Notes: generated by a model not told the origin, from the sequence alone. 64,000 nt of DNA from Comamonas_C sp026954015 (GCA_035063785.1 JAPSFS010000002.1:310001-374000), one strand, 5' to 3'; positions 52,235-61,403 are shown, numbered from the stretch's first letter. A program made the numbers and translations.

Positions 52235-53151
52235 GGCAGGGCCACGGCGTCCAGCATCGCGTGCACCTGGGCCACCGCGCCGCGACCGCTGCTGGCCGCG
52301 GGCACGAGCCGGTGCGCGATGGTCTGCGCGAGGATGGCCTGCACGTCGTCCGGCGCCACGTAGTCGCGGCCCTCGATCAGCGCCTGGGCCTTGGCCGCGC
52401 GCAGCAGCGCGATCGCCGCGCGCGGCGACAACCCCTGCACGAACCACTGGCCCGAGCGCGTGGCCGCGACCAGCGCCTGCACGTAGTCCAGCAGCGGCGC
52501 GGCCGCGTGCACCGCAAGCACCTGCTGCTGCAGCGCCGCGAGCGCCTGGGCGCTGAGCAGCGCGGGCAGGTGCTCGAGCTGCGCGCGCCGGTCTTCGCCG
52601 GTGAGCAGCGCGCGCTCGGCCGCGCGGTCGGGGTAACCCAGCGAGATGCGCATCAGGAAGCGGTCGAGCTGGCTTTCGGGCAACTGGAAGGTGCCGATCT
52701 GCTCGTGCGGGTTCTGCGTGGCGATCACGAAGAACGGCTGCGGCAGCGCGCGGGTCGCGCCCTCCACCGACACCTGCTTTTCCTCCATCGCCTCCAGCAG
52801 CGCACTTTGCGTGCGGGGGCTGGCGCGGTTGATCTCGTCGGCGAGCAGCACCTGCGTGAACACCGGACCGGGATGGAAGATGAAATCCTCCTTGCCGCGG
52901 TCGTACACGGCCACGCCCGTGAGGTCGCTGGGCATGAGGTCCGAGGTGAACTGCACCCGCGCGAACGCCAGGCCGAAACTGCGTGCCAGCGCGTGCGCGA
53001 GCGTGGTCTTGCCCACGCCCGGTACGTCCTCGATCAGCAGGTGCCCGCCCGCGAGCAGGCAGGCGACGCTGTCCTGGATCTGCGCGGGCTTGCCGACAAT
53101 CACCGTGTTAAGCTGATTCAACAGCGCCTGGATGGTTTCTGGTGCGTGCAT
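52231..53151 (-). CDS. MoxR-type AAA+ ATPase
   Basis: 306-residue chaperone-like AAA+ protein. Walker A EDVPGVGKTTLAHALA at about 41-56, the MoxR signatures RVQFTSDLMPSDLTGV and GPVFTQVLLADEINRASPRTQSALLEAMEE, sensor 1 FFVIATQNPHEQIGTF and the helical lid with SPRAAIALLRAAKA are present. The ATG at 53151 is 39 bp from the divergent deacetylase start, so the promoters overlap. The open frame continues upstream to 56889, but that part is antisense to real genes. Confidence 0.94.
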   Translation of the reverse strand: MHAPETIQALLNQLNTVIVGKPAQIQDSVACLLAGGHLLIEDVPGVGKTTLAHALARSFGLAFARVQFTSDLMPSDLTGVAVYDRGKEDFIFHPGPVFTQVLLADEINRASPRTQSALLEAMEEKQVSVEGATRALPQPFFVIATQNPHEQIGTFQLPESQLDRFLMRISLGYPDRAAERALLTGEDRRAQLEHLPALLSAQALAALQQQVLAVHAAAPLLDYVQALVAATRSGQWFVQGLSPRAAIALLRAAKAQALIEGRDYVAPDDVQAILAQTIAHRLVPAASSGRGAVAQVHAMLDAVALP

Positions 53152-53190
53152 GGATGGCGACGTTATCCGAATATTCGACGGAGACAAGGC

Positions 53191-54144
53191 GTGAACAGAA
53201 CGGGCTTTTACACGCATCCCGACTGCCGCAAGCACGAAATGGGCGCCGGGCACCCCGAGTGTCCCGAGCGGCTCGACGCGATCTGCAACCGCATGATCGT
53301 GACGGGCCTGGCGGATGTGCTCGAACAGCGCGAGGCGCCGCTGGCACCGCTGGCCGACATCGAGCTCGCGCACGACCGGTGGTATGTGGCGTCGCTGCGC
53401 GGCATGGCCGACCGCATTGCGGAAGAACAGGACGCGGGCGGGCCGTGCCACGCACAGGTCGACCCCGACACCGCGATGAACCGCTGGACCTGGACGGCGG
53501 CGCTGCGCGCGGCTGGCGCGGCGCTGGCCGCAACCGACGCAGTGATCGCCGGCGAGCTCGAAAACGCGTTCTGCGCCGTGCGTCCGCCGGGCCACCACGC
53601 GACGCACGACAAGGCCATGGGCTTCTGCTTTCTCGGCAACGTCGCCATTGCCGCCAAATACGCCTTGCAACGCCACAACCTGCAGCGCGTGGCGGTGATC
53701 GACTTTGACGTGCACCATGGCAACGGCACCGAGGACATCCTCGCCGGTGACGCGCGCACGCTGATGTGCAGCTTCTTCCAGCACCCCTTCTACCCCTACT
53801 GCGGCGACTGCGACCCCGCAGCCAACATGTGCAACCTGCCCGTGCCCGCGTACACGCGCGGCATCGATATCCGCGAACTGATCGAGGCGATGTGGATTCC
53901 GCGCCTGGAGGCCTTCGAGCCCGAGATGATCTTCATCAGCGCGGGCTTCGACAGCCACCGCGACGACGAGATGGGGCAGCTCGGCCTGACCGAAAACGAC
54001 TTTGCGTGGATCACGCTGCGGATCAAGGAGATCGCACGGCGTTTTTCGAAAGGGCGTATCGTTTCCTGCCTGGAAGGCGGCTACACGCTGGTGCCTCTGG
54101 CGCGCAGCGTCGAGGCGCACATCCGCGCACTCGCCGATTTGTGA
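53191..54144 (+). CDS. Histone deacetylase-like amidohydrolase
   Basis: 317-residue zinc amidohydrolase of the class II HDAC/acetylpolyamine amidohydrolase group. Catalytic HH at 135-136 (RPPGHHATHD), zinc ligands D173 and H175 (DFDVHHGNGTED) and D254 (SAGFDSHRDD), and GGY near 297 are all present. The start is GTG at 53191 (VNRTGFYTHPDCRKHEMGAGHPE) with GGAG 7 bp upstream. In vivo substrate (acetyl-lysine, acetylpolyamine or other) unknown. It precedes an enoyl-CoA hydratase-like gene by 15 bp, an acyl-metabolism context. Confidence 0.92.
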   Translation: MNRTGFYTHPDCRKHEMGAGHPECPERLDAICNRMIVTGLADVLEQREAPLAPLADIELAHDRWYVASLRGMADRIAEEQDAGGPCHAQVDPDTAMNRWTWTAALRAAGAALAATDAVIAGELENAFCAVRPPGHHATHDKAMGFCFLGNVAIAAKYALQRHNLQRVAVIDFDVHHGNGTEDILAGDARTLMCSFFQHPFYPYCGDCDPAANMCNLPVPAYTRGIDIRELIEAMWIPRLEAFEPEMIFISAGFDSHRDDEMGQLGLTENDFAWITLRIKEIARRFSKGRIVSCLEGGYTLVPLARSVEAHIRALADL

Positions 54145-54159
54145 CCCCAGGAGAACCGG

Positions 54160-54948
54160 ATGACCGAGCCCGCTGCATTGCTGAGCACGTCGCGCGACAC
54201 GCGCGGCGTTCATACCCTGACGCTCAACGACCCCAAGCGCTTCAACGCGCTCAGTACCGAGATGCTGGCCGCGCTGCAGCAGGCGCTGGACGCCGTCGCC
54301 AGCGACGCCGGCGCGCGCGCCGTGGTGCTCGCGGGCACGGGCAAGGCGTTCTGCGCGGGCCACAACCTCAAGGACATGGCCGCGCACCCTGACCTGGACT
54401 ACTACCGCGCGCTGTTCGGGCAGTGCAACAAGGTCATGCTCAGCATCAACCAGCTCCCGGTGCCGGTGATTGCGCGCGTGCACGGCATTGCGGCGGCGGC
54501 CGGCTGCCAGCTCGTCGCGCAGTGCGACCTGGCGGTGGCGAGCACCGAAGCGCGCTTTGCCACGAGCGGCATCCACTACGGGCTCTTCTGCTCCACGCCG
54601 AGCGTGCCGCTGGTGCGCAACGTCCCTGCCAAGCGTGCGATGGAAATGCTGCTCACCGGCGACTTCATCGATGCCGAAACCGCGCAGCGCGAAGGGCTGG
54701 TGAACCGCGTCGTCGCGCCCGAGCGGCTCGATGCCGAGGTGGCGGCGCTGGTCAGCTCCATCGTCGAAAAACCGGCGGTGGCCATCGCGATGGGCAAGAA
54801 GCTTGTGTACCAGCAGCGCGAGCTCGGGCTGCAGGCCGCCTACCAGCTCGCAGGCCAGACCATGGCTGCGAACATGATGGACGCCGACGCGCTCGAAGGC
54901 GCGCGCGCATTCGCGCAGAAGCGCGAACCGGCCTGGAAAGGGCACTGA
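54160..54948 (+). CDS. Enoyl-CoA hydratase/isomerase family protein (ECHDC3-like)
   Basis: 262-residue crotonase-fold protein. The oxyanion-hole segment GKAFCAGHNLKDM and VHGIAAAAGCQLVAQCDLAVA are clear. At the two positions where classical hydratases have catalytic glutamates this subgroup has other residues (AAAAGCQL; GLFCSTPSVPL), as in ECHDC3, so hydratase activity is doubtful. TGDFIDAETAQREGLVNRVV ends the domain. AGGAG precedes the ATG at 54160. It is likely in an operon with the deacetylase upstream. Confidence 0.9.
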   Translation: MTEPAALLSTSRDTRGVHTLTLNDPKRFNALSTEMLAALQQALDAVASDAGARAVVLAGTGKAFCAGHNLKDMAAHPDLDYYRALFGQCNKVMLSINQLPVPVIARVHGIAAAAGCQLVAQCDLAVASTEARFATSGIHYGLFCSTPSVPLVRNVPAKRAMEMLLTGDFIDAETAQREGLVNRVVAPERLDAEVAALVSSIVEKPAVAIAMGKKLVYQQRELGLQAAYQLAGQTMAANMMDADALEGARAFAQKREPAWKGH

Positions 54949-54975
54949 GTGCTCGGCGCGCCGTGACGGCGGACA

Positions 54976-55030
54976 TCGACGCAGACCTGATTCGCTGGCA
55001 TAATCCACAAAAAAGCACGGTCGTTCTTTT
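54976..55030 (+). promoter_or_regulatory. etfBA promoter with operator-like palindrome
   Basis: A sigma-70-like promoter: TCGACG (54976-54981), 17-bp spacer, CATAAT (54999-55004). Across the expected start site lies a pseudo-palindrome, AAAGCACGGTCGTTCTTT (55012-55029), with symmetric form AAAG-N-ACG-NN-CGT-N-CTTT. The layout fits a TetR-family repressor; control by a lipid-responsive regulator is inferred. Confidence 0.55.
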
Positions 55031-55128
55031 ATTTGCCTGCCCCATGCGCCCACGGTCGACGCTGCAGCGCAACATAGAATCTTCCACGTGACATCTCCCG
55101 CATTCCAACTCTCTGAGGAGCCGCAACA

Positions 55129-55878
55129 ATGAAGGTCCTGGTCCCCGTCAAGCGCGTGGTCGACTACAACGTGAAGGTCCGCGTGAAATCGGACAACACG
55201 GGTGTGGACATCGCCAACGTCAAGATGAGCATGAACCCGTTTGACGAGATCGCCGTCGAAGAGGCGGTGCGCCTCAAGGAAAAGGGCGTGGTGAGCGAGA
55301 TCGTCGCCGTCTCGTGCGGCGTCACGCAGTGCCAGGAGACGCTGCGCACCGCGATGGCCATCGGCGCCGACCGCGCCATCCTCGTGCACACCGACGAAGA
55401 TCTGCAGCCACTGGCCGTGGCCAAGCTCCTGAAGGCGCTCGTGGACAAGGAACAGCCCGGCCTCGTGATCCTGGGCAAGCAGGCGATCGACGACGACGCC
55501 AACCAGACCGGCCAGATGCTCGCCGCGCTCGCCGACCTGCCGCAGGCCACGTTCGCGAGCAAGGTCGAGGTGGCCGACGGCAAGGCTGCGGTGACGCGCG
55601 AGGTCGATGGCGGTCTGGAGACGGTCTCCGTCACGCTGCCGGCCATCATCACCACCGACCTGCGCCTGAACGAGCCGCGCTACGTCACGCTGCCCAACAT
55701 CATGAAGGCCAAGAAGAAGCAGCTCGACACCGTCACCCCGGCCGACCTGGGCGTGGACGTCGCGCCGCGCCTGAAGACGCTCAAGGTCAGCGAGCCGCCC
55801 AAGCGCGGCGCCGGCGTGAAGGTGCCCGACGTGGCCACGCTCGTCGAGAAGCTGCGCAACGAAGCCAAGGTGATCTGA
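55129..55878 (+). CDS. etfB: Electron transfer flavoprotein beta subunit
   Basis: 249 residues. Accepts electrons from acyl-CoA dehydrogenases with EtfA and passes them to ETF:quinone oxidoreductase. It starts MKVLVPVKRVVDYNVKVRVK; the AMP-binding and recognition segments are ETLRTAMAIGADRAILVHTD, LVILGKQAIDDDANQTGQMLAALADLPQATFAS and the ETF-beta signature VTLPAIITTDLRLNEPRYVTLPNIMKAKKK. GAGGAG precedes the ATG. It is followed by etfA at 18 bp. Confidence 0.97.
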   Translation: MKVLVPVKRVVDYNVKVRVKSDNTGVDIANVKMSMNPFDEIAVEEAVRLKEKGVVSEIVAVSCGVTQCQETLRTAMAIGADRAILVHTDEDLQPLAVAKLLKALVDKEQPGLVILGKQAIDDDANQTGQMLAALADLPQATFASKVEVADGKAAVTREVDGGLETVSVTLPAIITTDLRLNEPRYVTLPNIMKAKKKQLDTVTPADLGVDVAPRLKTLKVSEPPKRGAGVKVPDVATLVEKLRNEAKVI

Positions 55879-55896
55879 GGGAAAGGAAAGAACCAC

Positions 55897-56829
55897 ATGA
55901 CCGCACTCGTCATTGCCGAACACGACAACGCCAGCCTCAAGGCTGCCACCCTCAACACCGTCACCGCCGCCGCAGCCTGCGGGGGCGAGGTGCACGTGCT
56001 CGTCGCCGGGGAAAACGCCGGCGCCGCCGCGCAGGCTGCCGCGCAGATCGCAGGCGTCGCCAAGGTGCTGCACGCCGATGGCGCAAGCCTGAAGAACGGC
56101 CTGGCGGAAAATATCGCCGCGCAGGTGCTGGCCGTTGCCGCCAACTACAGCCACATCCTGTTTCCCGCCACGGCGGGCGGCAAGAACGTTGCGCCGCGCG
56201 TCGCGGCCAGGCTCGACGTGGCGCAGATCTCGGACATCACCAGGGTGGACAGCGCCGACACCTTCGAGCGCCCGATCTACGCGGGTAACGCCATCGCCAC
56301 GGTGCAAAGCGCCGATGCGGTGAAGGTCATCACGGTGCGCACCACGGGCTTCGATGCGGCGACCGCCACCGGTGGTTCGGCGGCGGTCGAGACCGTCGCG
56401 GCGGTGGCCGATTCGGGCAAGAGCAGCTATGTGGGCAGCGAGCTGAGCAAGAGCGACCGCCCCGAGCTGACGGCGGCCAAGATCGTCGTCTCGGGCGGCC
56501 GCGCGCTGGGTAGCGCCGAGAAGTTCAACGAAGTCATGACACCCCTGGCCGACAAGCTCGGCGCCGCGATCGGCGCGAGCCGCGCCGCGGTGGACGCGGG
56601 TTACGCGCCCAACGACCTGCAGGTCGGCCAGACCGGCAAGATCGTCGCGCCGCAGCTCTACATCGCCTGCGGCATCTCGGGCGCCATCCAGCACCTGGCC
56701 GGGATGAAGGATTCCAAGGTGATCGTCGCGATCAACAAGGACGAGGAAGCGCCGATCTTCTCGGTGGCCGACTACGGCCTGGTGGCCGACCTGTTCGTGG
56801 CCGTGCCCGAACTCGTGAAGGCGCTCTAA
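55897..56829 (+). CDS. etfA: Electron transfer flavoprotein alpha subunit
   Basis: 310 residues, holds the FAD of the ETF heterodimer. FAD motif: VSGGRALGSAEKFNEVM, GASRAAVDAGYAPNDLQVGQTGKIVAPQLYIACGISGAIQHLAGMKDSKVIVAINKDEEAPIFSVADYGLVAD, complete and in the expected order. AAGGAAAG precedes the ATG. An intrinsic terminator follows 16 bp after the stop, before the dehydrogenase gene. Confidence 0.97.
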   Translation: MTALVIAEHDNASLKAATLNTVTAAAACGGEVHVLVAGENAGAAAQAAAQIAGVAKVLHADGASLKNGLAENIAAQVLAVAANYSHILFPATAGGKNVAPRVAARLDVAQISDITRVDSADTFERPIYAGNAIATVQSADAVKVITVRTTGFDAATATGGSAAVETVAAVADSGKSSYVGSELSKSDRPELTAAKIVVSGGRALGSAEKFNEVMTPLADKLGAAIGASRAAVDAGYAPNDLQVGQTGKIVAPQLYIACGISGAIQHLAGMKDSKVIVAINKDEEAPIFSVADYGLVADLFVAVPELVKAL

Positions 56830-56845
56830 GCCGCACAACCTGGAC

Positions 56846-56874
56846 AGGGCATCGCGCGCGATGCCCTTTTTTTC
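56846..56874 (+). terminator. Rho-independent terminator after etfA
   Basis: AGGGCATCGCG (56846-56856) and CGCGATGCCCT (56857-56867) are perfectly complementary and followed by a run of seven T. It separates etfBA from the dehydrogenase gene, whose transcript may be partial read-through. Confidence 0.88.
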
Positions 56875-56894
56875 AGCCCCACAGGACACCCGCC

Positions 56895-58718
56895 ATGAGC
56901 TACGTCGCCCCCGTCAAGGACATGCTGTTCGCCATCGAGCACCTCGCGCGCATCGACCAGATCGCGCAGCTGCCCGGCTTCGAGGATGCGGGCCTGGACA
57001 CCGCAGCCGCCGTGCTCGAGGAGTGCGCGAAATTCAACGAGGGCGTGGTCGAGCCGCTCAATGTCGAGGGCGACCGGCACCCGTCCACCTGGAAGGCGGG
57101 CGAGGTCACGACCACCGCCGGTTTCAAGGACGCCTACCGCCAGTTCACCGAAGGCGGCTGGCAGGGCGTGCAGCACCCGCAGGACTTCGGCGGCCAGGGT
57201 CTGCCCAAGACCATAGGCTCGGCCTGCGTGGAAATGCTCAATGCCGCCAACCTGAGCTTTGCGCTGTGCCCGCTGCTCACCGATGGCGCGATCGAGGCGC
57301 TGCTCACCGCGGGCAGTGACGAGCTCAAGGCCACCTACCTCGAAAAGCTCGTGAGCGGCACCTGGACCGGAACGATGAACCTCACCGAGCCGCAGGCGGG
57401 CTCCGACCTGGCGCTGGTGCGCTCGCGCGCCGAGCCGCAGGAGGGCGGCACCTACAAGATCTTCGGCACCAAGATCTTCATCACCTACGGCGAGCACGAC
57501 ATGACCGAGAACATCGTGCACCTGGTGCTCGCGCGCGTCACCGGCGCGCCCGAGGGCGTCAAGGGCATCAGCCTGTTCGTCGTGCCCAAGTTCCTCGTGA
57601 ACGCCGACGGCAGCCTGGGCGCGAGGAACGACGTGCACTGCGTCTCCATCGAGCACAAGATGGGCATCAAGGCCAGCCCCACCGCGGTGCTGCAGTACGG
57701 CGATGGCACGGCGGCGAGCATTGCGGACAGCGCCGGGCCCGGCGCTGTAGGCTACCTCGTGGGCGAGGAAAACCGCGGCCTCGAATACATGTTCATCATG
57801 ATGAACGCGGCGCGCTACGCCGTGGGCATGCAGGGCATTGCGGTTGCCGAGCGTGCCTACCAGCGCGCCGTGGCGTATGCGCGCGAGCGCGTGCAAAGCC
57901 GCCCGGTCGATGGGAGCCTGCCGGGCAGCGGCCCCATCATCCACCACCCGGACGTGCGCCGCATGCTCATGACCATGCGCGCGCTCACCGAGGGCTGCCG
58001 CGCGATGGCGAGCGTCGCCGCCGCCGCCTACGACGGCGCGCACCACCACCCGGATGCGCAGACGCGCAGGGAACACCAGGCCTTCTACGAATTTCTCGTG
58101 CCGCTCGTCAAGGGTTACTCCACCGAGATGAGCCAGGAAGTGACTTCGCTGGGCGTGCAGGTGCATGGCGGCATGGGCTTCATCGAGGAGACCGGCGCGG
58201 CGCAGCACATGCGCGACGCACGCATCCTCACGATCTACGAAGGCACGACGGCCATCCAGGCCAACGACCTCGTGGGCCGCAAGACCATGCGCGACGGCGG
58301 CACCGTGGCACGCGCCGTGGCCACGCGCATCGAGCAGACCGAGGCCGAGCTGCGCGCCAGCGGCACGGAAGCGGCGCTGGCCATGGCCACGCGCCTGGGC
58401 GCCGCACGCGCCGCCTATCTGGAGGTGGTGGGCTTCGTCACCGCACTCGACGCCAGGAAGCACATCAACGCCGTTTTCGCCGGCAGCGTGCCCTACCTGA
58501 TGCTCGCGGGCAACCTCGTCGCGGGCTGGCAGATGGCGCGCGCACTGCTGGTGGCGCAGGAGCTGGCCGGCAAGGGCAAAGACGTAGCCTTCATGCAGGC
58601 CAAGATCGCCACCGCGCAGTTCTACGCCGAGCACATTCTCACGCGCGCCCCCGGCCTGCGCGACGCCATCGTGCATGGCGGCGAGAGCGCGTGCGCGCTG
58701 GCGCTGGAAGCTTTTTGA
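56895..58718 (+). CDS. Acyl-CoA dehydrogenase
   Basis: 607-residue FAD enzyme of the long FadE/DmdC-like group with an extra C-terminal domain. Conserved segments: WTGTMNLTEPQAGSDLALVRSRAE, IFITYGEHDMTENIVHLVLAR, EHKMGIKASPT, MFIMMNAARYAVGMQGIAVAERAYQRAVAYARERVQ, GGMGFIEETGAAQHMRDARILTIYEGTTAIQANDL (catalytic Glu region). It donates electrons to the ETF encoded just upstream. Chain length not readable. ATG 56895 has AGGA upstream. Subunits of this group also act on DMSP-derived or branched substrates. Confidence 0.94.
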   Translation: MSYVAPVKDMLFAIEHLARIDQIAQLPGFEDAGLDTAAAVLEECAKFNEGVVEPLNVEGDRHPSTWKAGEVTTTAGFKDAYRQFTEGGWQGVQHPQDFGGQGLPKTIGSACVEMLNAANLSFALCPLLTDGAIEALLTAGSDELKATYLEKLVSGTWTGTMNLTEPQAGSDLALVRSRAEPQEGGTYKIFGTKIFITYGEHDMTENIVHLVLARVTGAPEGVKGISLFVVPKFLVNADGSLGARNDVHCVSIEHKMGIKASPTAVLQYGDGTAASIADSAGPGAVGYLVGEENRGLEYMFIMMNAARYAVGMQGIAVAERAYQRAVAYARERVQSRPVDGSLPGSGPIIHHPDVRRMLMTMRALTEGCRAMASVAAAAYDGAHHHPDAQTRREHQAFYEFLVPLVKGYSTEMSQEVTSLGVQVHGGMGFIEETGAAQHMRDARILTIYEGTTAIQANDLVGRKTMRDGGTVARAVATRIEQTEAELRASGTEAALAMATRLGAARAAYLEVVGFVTALDARKHINAVFAGSVPYLMLAGNLVAGWQMARALLVAQELAGKGKDVAFMQAKIATAQFYAEHILTRAPGLRDAIVHGGESACALALEAF

Positions 58719-58780
58719 AGGCTCTCGTTTCGAGAGCTGCCAGCGCTTGCCTGGCAAGCGCCAGAGCCATTTTTTAACCT
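58717..58780 (+). repeat. Dispersed palindromic repeat, copy 8 (best preserved)
   Basis: AGCTGCCAGCGCTTGCC, TGGCAAGCGCCAGAGCC and a T-run. Preceded by GCTCTCG-TTT-CGAGAGC, a second small hairpin. The repeat begins right at the dehydrogenase stop and ends about 19 bp before the nitronate monooxygenase gene. The T-run after a strong stem could act as a terminator on the plus strand. Confidence 0.85.
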
Positions 58781-58798
58781 TGTTTTCGGAGATGACGC

Positions 58799-59755
58799 AT
58801 GGCCCTGCCATCGGTATTTGACAAACTCAGTCTGCCGGTAATCGGCTCGCCGCTGTTCATCATCAGCAACCCCAAGCTCGTCATTGCGCAATGCACGAGC
58901 GGCATCGTCGGCGCGATGCCCGCGCTGAACGCGCGCCCGGCGTCGCAGCTCGACGAATGGCTGGCCGAAATCACCGAAACCCTGGCCGCCTGGGACAAGG
59001 CGCACCCGGAGCAGCCCGCCGCGCCGTTTGCCATCAACCAGATCGTGCACAAGAGCAACGACCGGCTGGAACACGACATGCAGATGTGCGCCAGGTACAA
59101 GGTGCCCATCGTCATCTCGTCGCTGGGCGCGCGCGAGGACGTGAACCAGGCGGTGCACGGCTGGGGCGGCGTGGTATTGCACGACGTGATCAACGACCGC
59201 TTCGCGCACAAGGCGATCGAGAAGGGCGCCGATGGCCTGATCCCGGTCGCGGCGGGCGCCGGCGGTCACGCGGGCGTGAAGAGTCCGTTCGCGCTGGTGC
59301 AGGAGATCCGCCGCTGGTTTGACGGGCCGGTGGCGCTGTCGGGCGCGATCGCCACGGGCGGCGCGGTGCTCGCGGCGCAGGCCATGGGCGCGGATCTGGC
59401 CTACATCGGCTCGGCCTTCATCGCCACGCACGAGGCGCGCGCGCAGGAGGCGTACAAGCAGGCCATCGTGGACGGCACCTCGGACGACATCGTCTACACC
59501 AACCTCTTCACCGGCGTGCACGGCAACTACCTCGCGCCGTCGATCCGCGCGGCGGGGCTCGACCCGGACCACCTGCCCGAATCCGACCCGAGCAAGATGA
59601 ACTTCGGCGGCAACGCCGCCGCCAAGGCCTGGAAGGACATCTGGGGTTGCGGCCAGGGCATAGGCGCGGTGCATGAGGTGGTGGGCGCGGGTGAACTCGT
59701 GGCGCGCCTGCGCCGCGAATATGACGCCGCGCGCGCGCGGCTGCTCGCGCGCTGA
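58799..59755 (+). CDS. Nitronate monooxygenase family flavoprotein
   Basis: 318-residue FMN TIM-barrel protein (NMO/2-nitropropane dioxygenase family). FMN-binding and catalytic regions: SPLFIISNPKLVIAQCTSGIVGAMPALNARP, VAAGAGGHAGVKSPFALVQEIRRWF (GGHxG, active-site region) and LSGAIATGGAVLAAQAMGADLAYIGSAFIAT. It oxidises nitronates such as propionate-3-nitronate in characterised members; here the true substrate is unknown. It lies downstream of the acyl-CoA dehydrogenase, separated by a dispersed repeat. Confidence 0.92.
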   Translation: MALPSVFDKLSLPVIGSPLFIISNPKLVIAQCTSGIVGAMPALNARPASQLDEWLAEITETLAAWDKAHPEQPAAPFAINQIVHKSNDRLEHDMQMCARYKVPIVISSLGAREDVNQAVHGWGGVVLHDVINDRFAHKAIEKGADGLIPVAAGAGGHAGVKSPFALVQEIRRWFDGPVALSGAIATGGAVLAAQAMGADLAYIGSAFIATHEARAQEAYKQAIVDGTSDDIVYTNLFTGVHGNYLAPSIRAAGLDPDHLPESDPSKMNFGGNAAAKAWKDIWGCGQGIGAVHEVVGAGELVARLRREYDAARARLLAR

Positions 59756-59855
59756 AATCCATCTGGTGCGGCGCGTCAGCGCACGTGCCGCTTGCCGCGT
59801 TATGCAGGGGCTGGCCTGCCGCATCGGCGGGCCACCGCGCTTCGTCCCCAGTTTG

Positions 59856-60992
59856 ATGTCAGATTCTTCACGCAGCGCCGTCATCGACGGTGCCAAGGCG
59901 CTCGCATGCACCGCCATCGTCTGGCACCACCTGGCGTTCTACGGGCCGATGTCGGACGTGGTGCATGCGGCCGCACCGGAACTGATCGACTGGCTGGTGC
60001 AGTACGCGCGCATGGCGGTGCAGGTCTTCCTCGTGCTGGGCGGCTACCTCGCTGCCGCGAGCCTGGCGCCGCACGGCAACGCGCGCCGCAAGCATCCCTG
60101 GGCGTGCATAGGCGCGCGTTTCGAGCGCCTCGTGGTGCCGTATGCGGCGGCGCTGGTGGTCGTGATCGCGGTCAACGCGCTGGTGCGCCCCTGGCTCGAT
60201 GACCCCGCCGTCGCCAGCGCCGATCCGACGCTGGAGCAGCTCCTCGCGCACGCGCTGCTGCTGCACGGCGTGCTGCGGCAGGAATCGCTCTCGGCAGGCG
60301 TCTGGTACGTGGCGATCGACTTCCAGTTGTTCGCGCTCGCCACGCTGCTGCTCGCCAGCGTGCACAGCCTGACGCTGCGGGCGCGCGGGCGCCTGGGCTG
60401 GCGCTGGCACGCTCCGGTGACGGGCGCCCAGGTGCTCACCGTGGCGCTGGTGGCGCTGTCGCTGCTGGGCTTCAACCGCGACAGCGCATGGGACGTGTGG
60501 GCGGTGTATTTCTTCGGCGCCTACGGCATGGGCATGCTCGCGTACTGGAGCGTGCACGCGGCCACCGACCGGCGCGCCCTGTGCTGGGCGGGCATCATCG
60601 CCGTGCTGACCGTGCTGGCGCTCGCGGTGCAGTGGCGCGACCGTATCCTGCTGGCGGGCGCCACCGCGTTGCTGCTGGTCTGCGCGCTGCGTGCGCCGGC
60701 GGTCGAGCATTGGCTGGGCTGGGCGCCGCTGCGCCTGCTGGGGCGCATCTCCTACTCGGTGTTCCTCGTGCACTTTGCGCTGTGCCTGCTGGTGAACGCG
60801 CTGGTGCAGACGCTCTGGCCCGCGTCGCTGCCCGCGGCGGTGGCGGGCATGGCGCTCGCCTGGGGTGCGTCGCTGCTTGCGGGCGGGCTGCTCTACGCCG
60901 CCGTGGAGCACCACGCGCACACCTGGCGCTCGTCGCTGCGCTGGCAGGCGGGCCTGGTGGGCGCGGGCATGGCGACGGCGCTGATCGCGTGA
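59856..60992 (+). CDS. Acyltransferase 3 family membrane protein (OafA/YrhL-like)
   Basis: 378-residue membrane protein with about ten hydrophobic segments. N-terminal DGAKALACTAIVWHHLAFYGP holds the conserved family histidine; QVFLVLGGYLAAASL, WYVAIDFQLFALATLLLA and SYSVFLVHFALCLLVNALV follow the family order. Probably O-acylates a surface polysaccharide or small molecule in the periplasm. The start is the ATG at 59856; no clear Shine-Dalgarno. It is convergent with rnk, 3 bp apart. Confidence 0.88.
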   Translation: MSDSSRSAVIDGAKALACTAIVWHHLAFYGPMSDVVHAAAPELIDWLVQYARMAVQVFLVLGGYLAAASLAPHGNARRKHPWACIGARFERLVVPYAAALVVVIAVNALVRPWLDDPAVASADPTLEQLLAHALLLHGVLRQESLSAGVWYVAIDFQLFALATLLLASVHSLTLRARGRLGWRWHAPVTGAQVLTVALVALSLLGFNRDSAWDVWAVYFFGAYGMGMLAYWSVHAATDRRALCWAGIIAVLTVLALAVQWRDRILLAGATALLLVCALRAPAVEHWLGWAPLRLLGRISYSVFLVHFALCLLVNALVQTLWPASLPAAVAGMALAWGASLLAGGLLYAAVEHHAHTWRSSLRWQAGLVGAGMATALIA

Positions 60993-60995
60993 AAC

Positions 60996-61403
60996 TCAGC
61001 GGTGCAGCTCGCCCGCGCTCTCGGGCTGCCAGGTGATCGCATCCACGTGCACGGTGGTCTGGCCCGAGGGGCTGGGCATCTGCAGCTCGTCGCCCACGCG
61101 CAGGCCGAGCAGCGCGATGCCCACGGGGGCGAACACCGAGACCTTGTCGCTGGAGCCATCGACGTCCTTGGGGTAGACGAGCTGCAACGTGCTTTCCTTG
61201 CCCGATTCGACGATGGTGAAGCGCACCGTCGAGTTCATCGTCACCACGTCGGGCGGCATGTCCTTGGGTTCGAGCACGTCGGCGCGGTCGAGCTCGGCTT
61301 CCAGCGCGTCGCGCCCCGCAAAGGCGCCCATGTCCTTTTCGAGCAGCGCCTGCAGGCGCTCGAAGTCGAGGGACGACAACGTGATCTGGGGTTTACGTGG
61401 CAT
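60996..61403 (-). CDS. rnk: Regulator of nucleoside diphosphate kinase (Rnk), GreA/B-like
   Basis: 135-residue protein. N-terminal two-helix part PQITLSSLDFERLQALLEKD and C-terminal GreA/B FKBP-like domain (MNSTVRFTIVESGKESTLQLVYPKDVDGSSDKVSVFAPVGIALLGLRVGDELQMP). Rnk binds RNA polymerase near the secondary channel but has a short coiled coil without strong cleavage activity. ATG 61403 has AGGAAAA upstream. Its 288-bp upstream gap contains two hairpins and a 99-bp inverted-repeat element. Confidence 0.93.
   Translation of the reverse strand: MPRKPQITLSSLDFERLQALLEKDMGAFAGRDALEAELDRADVLEPKDMPPDVVTMNSTVRFTIVESGKESTLQLVYPKDVDGSSDKVSVFAPVGIALLGLRVGDELQMPSPSGQTTVHVDAITWQPESAGELHR

Noticed and set aside
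52231..56889. 1552-residue open frame on the minus strand
   Set aside because: Only 52231-53151 (MoxR ATPase) is real. The upstream part is antisense to the deacetylase, hydratase and etfBA genes, all with clear family motifs.
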